DNA from: Clostridium sp.
GTDB lineage: Bacteria > Bacillota > Clostridia > Clostridiales > Clostridiaceae
NCBI GenBank assembly: GCA_018372555.1
Contig: JAHAIU010000215.1
Location: 1 to 5,098, forward strand
Direction of reading: 5' to 3'
DNA length: 5,098 nt
The notes under the pieces were generated by a model. That model saw nothing but the letters and a program-made list of their open reading frames with translations. It ran no database searches and was not told where the DNA came from. Shown here one piece after another: positions 1 through 5,098 of this stretch. The position numbers and the translations under genes are program-made. Within the stretch, counting starts at the first letter, position 1. Every line of letters begins with the position of its first letter.

Positions 1-792
1 GCTTTCATAAGTCTTAGATACTTCTTCTTCCATTGCATTTTCATCTTCTATTACTTTATTAGCCTTTTCAAGTTCAACTTGAAGTGCTTCCCAAGTTGCT
101 GTTGTATATTTGCTTTCATCTAAAGCATTTATTACCTCAACTAATTTTATAAGCTCTTCCTTATTACCTTTTTTGTATTCTAGCATATGAATCACATTAA
201 CTAATCTCTCTATAGCTGCATTTACTTTAGCTTCTGTTGCTTTTTTATCTACTAAAACAGCCTTAGCTTCTTTTAATGCTTCCTCAAATTCTTTAACTAC
301 TGCTGGAACAACATCTTCAAGATCTCCATTTGCCTTAACTTCCTCAGCATATTCTACAACTATTGTTAATAATGTCTTATCAGCTTCTGGAGTATCTATA
401 TCTTCCTTAACTAAAGAATCTATTGCAATTCTTAAAGCTGATACTGCACTATTTACCATCTCCTTAGTTGCTTCTGGATTTTCTAATGCTTCCTCTGCAT
501 TTTCTAATGCTATATTAAGAATATCTAAAGATTCTTCTGTATAATTTTCACCATTATTCTTAATGTTATTAGCTTCATCAATAATATTTGATAATTCTTC
601 TATATTAACTAATTCCTCAATTGCAGCTGACAAATTATCTTTTGCAATATTAACTTTTTCTTGATTTGAATTTTCTATATTATTTAATATAGCCTTTGCA
701 GCTTCTAAAGCTTCCGTAAATTTAGCAAAACTTCCTGCTGTATATTCTTCTTCCACATAGTCTTCTGAAGTAGCTACTAAATCCTCTAATTC
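1..792 (-). repeat. Tandem FIVAR modules (at least four) in the NagH-like protein
   Basis: Residues about 1358-1621 are consecutive helical FIVAR units of roughly 60-75 residues. Unit 1 is about 1359-1421 (EEEYTAGSFAKFTEALEAA, closing LSAAIEELV). Unit 2 is about 1422-1485 (NYTEESLDILNIALENA, closing VSALRIAIDSLV). Unit 3 is about 1486-1561 (a longer, less typical first helix, EALKEAKAVL, closing AIERLVNVI). Unit 4 starts near 1562 (ESKYTATWEALQVELEKA) and is cut by the window. Each shows the Y-T-x(3)-W/F/L pattern, then an acidic Ala/Leu helix and a final helix. FIVAR modules act as stalks or as partners of the C-terminal dockerin. The units are diverged in DNA sequence, so this is an old duplication rather than a fresh one. 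Confidence 0.85.
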
Positions 793-3700
793 AGATGTGT
801 TCGGAATATCCTTATCATTCATTGTTACTATTTCATATATAGTAGGAGCTATACCAGCCCAATCAATTCTTATTTCAAAAATATTATCATATTTAGTATT
901 TATAATCTCTGTTAAGCTTTTACTTAATGTTCCAAGTTCATTCCAAATCGCTTCACCAGCTTCATTATACCCAGTTCTAGCCATAACTTTTGCATTTGAA
1001 ATATCATTTCCACTTTGAACAATATTTATCTTATTAATATCAGTATTTTCAGATAAGCGGTAGGTTAAACTTCCTGATTTTATTTGTCCATTATTTGTAT
1101 TTGGCTTATATGATGTAGTTAAATTTCCATCATTAATATTTTCTGGAGCAAATCCAGCTAATTCTATTGGATCTGATACATAGCTTGGATTATTAACTGT
1201 TCTTATATACTCTCCATCATTTATTAATATTTCACTTATTTTAACCCATCTGTACATATAATCTGCTGTAAATAATATTCTTAAATATCTTGCTTCTTTA
1301 GCAGAATCTAATTCACCTTTTACAAAGGCATGAGAAATTGGAACTATAGTTGTACTATCTCCATGATCATATCCACCTTCAACAGGTTTAGATTCCATAT
1401 CACTACTGTCATTTGTTAAACCATCACCAATAGTAATTACATCTGTCCAATCTTCTCCATCTGAAGATATTTGGAATTTAGCATCTCTTAAATAATCTCT
1501 TTCTGTATCTAGTACAGCATAAGTAAGATTTTTTATATTCATAGTTTGACCTAAATCAAATACTATCCCCTTATCTTTCCTTGGAAAAGCATCAAAGGAT
1601 GCTGAAGTAGTAAAGTTTTTATCAAATATATTTTCTACTTTACCATTAATTTTTACAAAGGATTCTTTTATAGATGGCTGATAAACTTCATTAGATTTAA
1701 CTTCAAATTTATTTAAATTAAAGCTAACATCTTTATTAGCTATTAATCTAATATATCTAGCATCTTCTAAAGTACTTCCATTTCCTAAATTAACATTAGT
1801 CCATTCTACTCCATTCATAGATGTTTGTAATGTTAATCCATCCATATTTGATACTTCTAAAGCTATTTCACTTAAGTCCTTTATTCTATCTAATTTAATT
1901 CCTATATATTCATTAGCTTTTAAAGTTATATTTTCTTTTGGAACTAATTTAGTTAATTCTTCATTTTCAAAAATTGATGAAAGTTCTAGATCAGTATTTG
2001 TATATACATTCTTTTTTGATTCAACTGCCCCTTGCTTTTTAACATTAATTTCTGAGAATATTATCCACTTCTTAAGAGCTACTTTATTAGTTAATCTTAC
2101 ATATCTAGCTTCTTTTCCTTCAAAGTTTTCTTGAATTATATCTTGTCCAGAAGCCTTACCAGTATATTCTTTGAATGTTGTCCAATTTAAGTTATCTGTT
2201 GAATATTCTAATTTATAGCTAGTCCATTTATCTGCTGAGCCATTTCTTCCAACTACAAATCTAACATCTCCTACTGGAATTACTTTTCCTAAATCAACTC
2301 CAATAAAATCTCCAACATTAGTCATATCACCAGTATGTGTTTTATACCAAACATCTGTTGAATCATTACCATCAAATAAATTAGACTCAGATCCTTCATA
2401 TATTTGTTGCCATTGACTTCTTATTATAGTTGGATTTATACCTGAATCTTCTGTAATATCGCCTTTATTTACAGTAATATCTTTTACTCCAAACCAAGTA
2501 TTTGTTTTATTCTTAATAGCAATAACACGAATTCCCATTGCAGCTAAGTCTAGTCCTTCAATTGTAATCTTATTTGGCATAGTATATACTTTACCATCTT
2601 CTAAATCTAACCATTCATTACCATCAACTGTATATTGAATCTTAGCTTCTTGCATTGTATCATTTTTATTTGCAATAGCACCTAATAAGAATTCTACATC
2701 CTTAATTTTAATTGTTCTATTATATTTAATACCAATATAAGTGCCTTCTGAAATACTATTGGGATTTTTATAAACAATTTCTGTTGAAGGATTGTTATCT
2801 AAAATATTATTTAAATTTCCTGCTGGAGTATCTACTCTACTAGTAATAATTGTTGATACTACCTTAGATGGATCTACTATACCAGAAACTATTGGAGCTA
2901 AAAATGATTCCATATTTTTTATAAATGGAACAATATGTTGAACTCCTACTTCTGCATATTCAATATGATCTACATATTTAAATCCATAAGTTTTTGACTT
3001 TTCAAAAGCTGATTGCCCTTCTGAATAATTAGACCATATTTCACTATTATTTCCTTCTTCATTTGCAATAATAGATTTTAAGTATGCAATTGCTGCTGTT
3101 GTTGTATCTTCCCAAGAGTTTAACCAGTAAATTATTTGATCTCTTGTTTTTTCATTTCCTGGGTTATTTTTATAATAGTCTGCTGCATCCTTTAATTTTG
3201 TAAATTCTTCAATTAATGCTAATGCATCATCTTTAACACTAGCTCCAGAAGCAACCTTTTCTTTAAATGCTGTTAGCTTTGGTGCAAGTTCTACAGATTC
3301 TTGTAATGCTCTAACACGACTATCCATATTTTGATTAATCATATGCTTACTTATTTCACGTAAAGCTTCAGAAGCTTTAGTTTCTTCAGCTGTGTTATGA
3401 TCCATATATTTAAATGAATCATTCCAGTTTTGATCTGCTTGTTCTTTTGTCTCCCAAATATTCCATGAATAATCTGCAACAGCAAATAATGCTGATTTGT
3501 TAGCTTCTGATTGTTGCATTGGATTTAACATTATTCCTTCAATAAGTGTTGGATCTACACCTGGATGTAAGAAAGTATCATTACCACCCATTATTAAGTG
3601 TTGTTTAGAGTTATCTGAACATGGCCAGTTGATCCAATAATATGGTGCTCTACCAGTGTTATTCTTAAAAGTTTCTGAGAAGTTTTGAGTTACTTCCCCC

Positions 3701-4863
3701 CATATTCTTCCTCCAGTCATAACAAGTTGAACATTATCTGGCGATTGTTTTAAATAAGTAAATTCATTACTTGATCCATTTCCCATATAGTCATAAGGAA
3801 TATATGGTAGTGTAGTTTTCATATCAGGATATTGAAGTTTTACTTCATTTTCTAACCAATTTGTCATATCATTTATTAATCTAAGTCCTAATTCTCCACC
3901 TGGATTAGCAAAATCATCTGCAAGTATAGCAACTTGTCTAACACCTTGATCGATAACTTGCATAAGCTTAGTCTTTAAATCAGCTAAATCCTTTTGATAT
4001 CCAGCTTCATTTTTATTAATTCCAAAAGCATCATTTCCTGGGAATGGATGAATTCCATAAACGAATCTAGTTTTAGAAGCATTGCCTGCATCAGCTAGTT
4101 CTTTAATCCACTTTAACTCATCTTCAGTATAAAGTGAACGCCATTGAACCCTATGCTTTGGATCATCTTTTGGTGCGTAGAAATAAGCATTTAATTTGTA
4201 ATACCCACCGTAAGTCATAAGATCGCTTCTATCTTCAATAGACCATGGATTTCCATAGTAACCTTCTATAAATCCACGAGTAACCACATTTGCATAATCC
4301 TCAATTTTAAAGTTTCTTATTCTCATATCCTCTATTTGATTTACTACATGATATAAAGTGGTTAGACCATAAAATGCTGAATCTGTATCTCTACCAAGTA
4401 CTGTGATAACATTATTATCAGCCCCTAAGAAATATGAATCAATTTTTTCATAAAGGTCTTCTGTTTCTATTTTGTACTTATTTGAATAAGTATCAACAGC
4501 TTCTCCTGAATCCTTAATTCCAACTAGAATATTAGTTTTTCCATCAACTATTTCATTAGATGTAGAAACTTCATAACTAATATTATGCGCCTTTAAAATC
4601 TCACTTTCTAATCTGCTTTTTGTATAGCTATCTATACCCGATTCATAAATAACGTTTACACCATTTTCAAAAGAAAACTCCCCTTCTTGATAACTTATTT
4701 TTTGTGGTGCAGGGTAAATTTCATACTCAGTACTTTTAGCTTCCAAAATAGGAATTTCTTCTGTTCTAGTTTCAGCTGAAACCTTTATGCTACCTGCCAT
4801 ATTAGAAAATAATATAGCACTTGCTAGCATTAATGATAAATATCTCTTAGATTTTTTTATCAT
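1..4863 (-). CDS. nagH: NagH-like secreted GH84 beta-N-acetylglucosaminidase (hyaluronidase/mu-toxin homologue), C-terminus beyond window
   Basis: This gene encodes an exported GH84 enzyme that cleaves terminal beta-linked GlcNAc from host glycans. The reading frame is open for 1621 codons with no stop, frameshift or insertion, and it continues past position 1. The order of parts is: signal peptide (1-30), GH20b-like N-domain (about 46-192), GH84 barrel (about 193-480), helical domain (about 481-650), five CBM32/discoidin-like sandwiches (about 662-1349) and four FIVAR modules (from about 1358). The catalytic Asp pair is D316-D317 in ILADDF. The start is fixed by a purine-rich RBS just upstream, an upstream in-frame stop at 4888-4890 and a proper signal peptide directly after the ATG. 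C. perfringens NagH is about 1628 residues from memory, so this protein is longer. A C-terminal dockerin is expected by homology but is not visible. The family assignment is very secure; the NagH symbol rests on recalled sequence similarity. Confidence 0.95.
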   Translation of the reverse strand, partial: MIKKSKRYLSLMLASAILFSNMAGSIKVSAETRTEEIPILEAKSTEYEIYPAPQKISYQEGEFSFENGVNVIYESGIDSYTKSRLESEILKAHNISYEVSTSNEIVDGKTNILVGIKDSGEAVDTYSNKYKIETEDLYEKIDSYFLGADNNVITVLGRDTDSAFYGLTTLYHVVNQIEDMRIRNFKIEDYANVVTRGFIEGYYGNPWSIEDRSDLMTYGGYYKLNAYFYAPKDDPKHRVQWRSLYTEDELKWIKELADAGNASKTRFVYGIHPFPGNDAFGINKNEAGYQKDLADLKTKLMQVIDQGVRQVAILADDFANPGGELGLRLINDMTNWLENEVKLQYPDMKTTLPYIPYDYMGNGSSNEFTYLKQSPDNVQLVMTGGRIWGEVTQNFSETFKNNTGRAPYYWINWPCSDNSKQHLIMGGNDTFLHPGVDPTLIEGIMLNPMQQSEANKSALFAVADYSWNIWETKEQADQNWNDSFKYMDHNTAEETKASEALREISKHMINQNMDSRVRALQESVELAPKLTAFKEKVASGASVKDDALALIEEFTKLKDAADYYKNNPGNEKTRDQIIYWLNSWEDTTTAAIAYLKSIIANEEGNNSEIWSNYSEGQSAFEKSKTYGFKYVDHIEYAEVGVQHIVPFIKNMESFLAPIVSGIVDPSKVVSTIITSRVDTPAGNLNNILDNNPSTEIVYKNPNSISEGTYIGIKYNRTIKIKDVEFLLGAIANKNDTMQEAKIQYTVDGNEWLDLEDGKVYTMPNKITIEGLDLAAMGIRVIAIKNKTNTWFGVKDITVNKGDITEDSGINPTIIRSQWQQIYEGSESNLFDGNDSTDVWYKTHTGDMTNVGDFIGVDLGKVIPVGDVRFVVGRNGSADKWTSYKLEYSTDNLNWTTFKEYTGKASGQDIIQENFEGKEARYVRLTNKVALKKWIIFSEINVKKQGAVESKKNVYTNTDLELSSIFENEELTKLVPKENITLKANEYIGIKLDRIKDLSEIALEVSNMDGLTLQTSMNGVEWTNVNLGNGSTLEDARYIRLIANKDVSFNLNKFEVKSNEVYQPSIKESFVKINGKVENIFDKNFTTSASFDAFPRKDKGIVFDLGQTMNIKNLTYAVLDTERDYLRDAKFQISSDGEDWTDVITIGDGLTNDSSDMESKPVEGGYDHGDSTTIVPISHAFVKGELDSAKEARYLRILFTADYMYRWVKISEILINDGEYIRTVNNPSYVSDPIELAGFAPENINDGNLTTSYKPNTNNGQIKSGSLTYRLSENTDINKINIVQSGNDISNAKVMARTGYNEAGEAIWNELGTLSKSLTEIINTKYDNIFEIRIDWAGIAPTIYEIVTMNDKDIPNTSELEDLVATSEDYVEEEYTAGSFAKFTEALEAAKAILNNIENSNQEKVNIAKDNLSAAIEELVNIEELSNIIDEANNIKNNGENYTEESLDILNIALENAEEALENPEATKEMVNSAVSALRIAIDSLVKEDIDTPEADKTLLTIVVEYAEEVKANGDLEDVVPAVVKEFEEALKEAKAVLVDKKATEAKVNAAIERLVNVIHMLEYKKGNKEELIKLVEVINALDESKYTTATWEALQVELEKANKVIEDENAMEEEVSKTYES
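817..2880 (-). other. Array of five CBM32/discoidin-like beta-sandwich modules
   Basis: Residues about 662-1349 form a tandem array of sugar-binding-type sandwiches. Approximate modules are 1: 662-800; 2: 807-943; 3: 948-1059; 4: 1060-1223; 5: 1224-1349. Recurring F5/8-type signatures are a DGN or DNN turn near the start (DNNPST 689-694, DGNDST 831-836, DGNLTT in module 5), the GVDLGK or VFDLGQ strand, a YSTD or ISSDG turn followed by W, and a closing ARYVRL or ARYLRI strand (919-924, 1191-1196). Modules 2 and 4 are the most canonical. Module 3 is short and divergent, and module 5 keeps only the general fold signals. CBM32 modules in NagH are known to bind GlcNAc- or galactose-containing sugars, but specificities cannot be read from this sequence. 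Boundaries are estimates. Confidence 0.82.
2914..3423 (-). other. Helical domain following the GH84 barrel
   Basis: Residues about 481-650 are rich in Ala, Glu, Lys and Leu and have no sandwich-like strands, in keeping with the helical bundle that follows the barrel in GH84 enzymes. Landmarks are KYMDHNTAEE (485-494), ALREISKHM (500-508), NPGNEKTRDQIIYWLNSWED (567-586) and FIKNMESFLAPI (647-658). This is one of the stretches most similar to C. perfringens NagH. It packs against the barrel in the family and has no known catalytic role. Confidence 0.75.
3424..4287 (-). other. GH84 catalytic barrel with intact active site
   Basis: Residues about 193-480 are the NAGidase TIM barrel. GH84 enzymes are retaining and use the substrate N-acetyl group as nucleophile through an oxazoline. 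The first Asp of a DD pair orients that group and the second is the acid/base. By comparison with C. perfringens NagJ (recalled numbering) the equivalents are G201 in EGYYG (NagJ G187), K232 in APKDDP (K218), D316 and D317 (D297, D298), Y359 (Y335), T383 in MTGGR (T366), N412 and D417 in NWPCSD (N396, D401) and N447 in LNPM (N429). All are present, so the enzyme should be active. The loop from S416 to D437 is of NagH type rather than NagJ type. Confidence 0.93.
4288..4728 (-). other. N-terminal GH20b-like domain
   Basis: Residues about 46-192 precede the catalytic barrel. They begin with the motif EIYPAPQKISY, typical of the small alpha/beta domain (Glyco_hydro_20b type) found before GH20 and GH84 barrels. 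Other family-like landmarks are NILVGI (111-116), VITVLGRDTDSAFYGL (152-167) and a following helix, TTLYHVVNQI. The domain has no catalytic residues and is thought to support the barrel. The assignment rests on motif recognition and on its position directly before the barrel. Confidence 0.8.
4774..4863 (-). other. Sec signal peptide of the NagH-like protein
   Basis: Residues 1-30 form a classical Sec signal. The n-region is positively charged (MIKKSKRY), the hydrophobic core is LSLMLASAILF, and a polar stretch ends in VSA, with predicted cleavage between A30 and E31. There is no lipobox cysteine, so the protein should be released or held by its own C-terminal modules rather than by lipidation. 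Met12 lies inside the hydrophobic core, so starting there would destroy the signal; this supports the ATG at 4861-4863. Confidence 0.85.
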
Positions 4864-4873
4864 ATCCTCTCTT

Positions 4874-4881
4874 CTCCCCCT
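4874..4881 (-). promoter_or_regulatory. Ribosome binding site of the NagH-like gene
   Basis: Read on the minus strand, the bases before the ATG are AGGGGGAGAAGAGAGGAT. AGGGGGAG is the most plausible Shine-Dalgarno core, with a 10-base gap to the start codon. A second GAGG at 4866-4869 is only 2 bases from the ATG and too close to serve alone. The G-run is unusual in such AT-rich surroundings, which supports a functional role and this start codon. Confidence 0.65.
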
Positions 4882-4918
4882 ATAATATTAAAATTTTTAA
4901 TCTCCTTTTTCCCATAAT

Positions 4919-4965
4919 CATATAAATATTTTCATTTTTTATAATCTTCATATAAATATTTATAT
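4919..4965. repeat. Palindromic AT-rich repeat pair in the leader (possible operator)
   Basis: The 13-base sequence CATATAAATATTT occurs at 4919-4931 and again at 4949-4961, exactly 30 bp apart. The second copy extends into a perfect 16-bp palindrome, ATATAAATATTTATAT (4950-4965). The first copy, at 4920-4935, matches that palindrome except at two positions. The pair lies between the promoter candidate and the start codon, with the perfect palindrome next to the candidate -10. This would suit a repressor bound at two sites on one DNA face, but base composition alone could produce it. No regulator is identified. Confidence 0.35.
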
Positions 4966-4995
4966 TTTATACTTTTATTTACATTAAGACTTAAA
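4966..4995 (-). promoter_or_regulatory. Weak sigma-A-type promoter candidate
   Basis: On the minus strand TTTAAG (4995-4990) is followed after 18 bases by TATAAA (4971-4966). The -10 is good, the -35 is poor, and in such AT-rich DNA similar boxes arise by chance. The position fits: just after the upstream terminator, giving a leader of roughly 95 bases before the ATG. No VirR-box-like CCCAGTT sequence, as used by some C. perfringens toxin genes, was seen in the leader. Confidence 0.25.
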
Positions 4996-5030
4996 AAAAA
5001 GCTGAAAAGGTATTAGATACCATCTCAGCT
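4993..5030 (-). terminator. Intrinsic terminator of an upstream minus-strand gene
   Basis: Read on the minus strand, AGCTGA (5030-5025) pairs with TCAGCT (5005-5000), and GGTAT (5021-5017) pairs with ATACC (5013-5009) around a three-base CTA loop. Between the two stems there is one G-U pair, one A-U pair and one U-U mismatch. The 14-position stem runs straight into a U-run (4993-5000, eight A on the plus strand). The plus-strand side has no T-tract, so it works in one direction only. It should end a gene beyond 5098 and separate it from the NagH-like gene. Confidence 0.85.
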
Positions 5031-5098
5031 AATGCTCAAATTTAATTGATTACACGCTTAAGGATATTAATGTATTAATTTCCATTTAATTATAATAT
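5031..5098. other. Edge segment with no recognisable gene
   Basis: These 68 bases upstream of the terminator are AT-rich and hold no supportable reading frame on either strand. They are most likely the 3' untranslated end, or the last few codons, of a gene outside the window that uses the terminator at 4993-5030. Confidence 0.4.

Noticed and set aside
1..792. Possible recent tandem DNA duplication in the FIVAR region.
   Set aside because: The repetition is visible at protein pattern level only; no long identical DNA stretches were seen between units, so it is an old, diverged module array.
797..1018. A 73-codon plus-strand open frame starting ATGTTCGG at 797.
   Set aside because: It lies wholly antisense to the fifth sandwich module and the start of the FIVAR region of the NagH-like gene. 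It looks hydrophobic only because it mirrors AT-rich coding sequence, has no convincing ribosome binding site, and resembles no known protein.
4882..4887. TATTAT on the minus strand as a -10 box directly before the ribosome binding site.
   Set aside because: Transcription would start inside or at the ribosome binding site, and the bases at the expected -35 position (AAAAAG) do not resemble a -35 box.
5067..5096. Minus-strand open stretch entering from the right edge and ending in TAA at 5069-5067, possibly the tail of an upstream gene.
   Set aside because: Only nine codons are visible, rich in Ile and Lys as any AT-rich sequence would be. The other two frames also stop at once, so there is nothing to tell coding from noise.

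Overview
The window is AT-rich, low-GC DNA typical of Clostridium. It is dominated by one very long minus-strand gene, open without a stop from its ATG at 4863 to the left edge. The 1621 visible codons encode a secreted, multimodular glycoside hydrolase family 84 (GH84) beta-N-acetylhexosaminidase. It closely resembles NagH of Clostridium perfringens, the 'hyaluronidase' or mu-toxin. From memory, long stretches around the active site and helical region match NagH almost word for word, while the signal peptide, linkers and C-terminal part differ clearly. I therefore read it as a NagH homologue from a Clostridium that is probably not a typical C. perfringens strain; the species is not determined.

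Layout, right to left in the direction of transcription. 5098-5031 is a short stretch with no recognisable gene. 5030-4993 is a strong intrinsic terminator reading on the minus strand, which should end an unseen upstream gene pointing the same way. 4992-4864 is a very AT-rich leader with a weak promoter candidate, a 16-bp perfect palindrome with a near-copy 30 bp away, and a purine-rich ribosome binding site. From 4863 down to 1 the gene encodes a signal peptide, an N-terminal GH20b-like domain, the GH84 catalytic barrel, a helical domain, five beta-sandwich modules (CBM32/discoidin-like, one short and divergent) and at least four FIVAR modules, the last cut by the window edge.

The architecture indicates an exported enzyme that removes terminal GlcNAc from host glycans or glycosaminoglycans. 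The CBM-like modules would target it to sugars, and the FIVAR stalk would space it from whatever lies at the missing C-terminus. In NagH that end carries a dockerin, which mediates assembly with other toxin-like glycosidases. The system is a known one. The points worth a second look are the longer FIVAR stalk, the divergent third module, a single cysteine in the active-site loop and the palindromic leader sites. No new kind of system was found.
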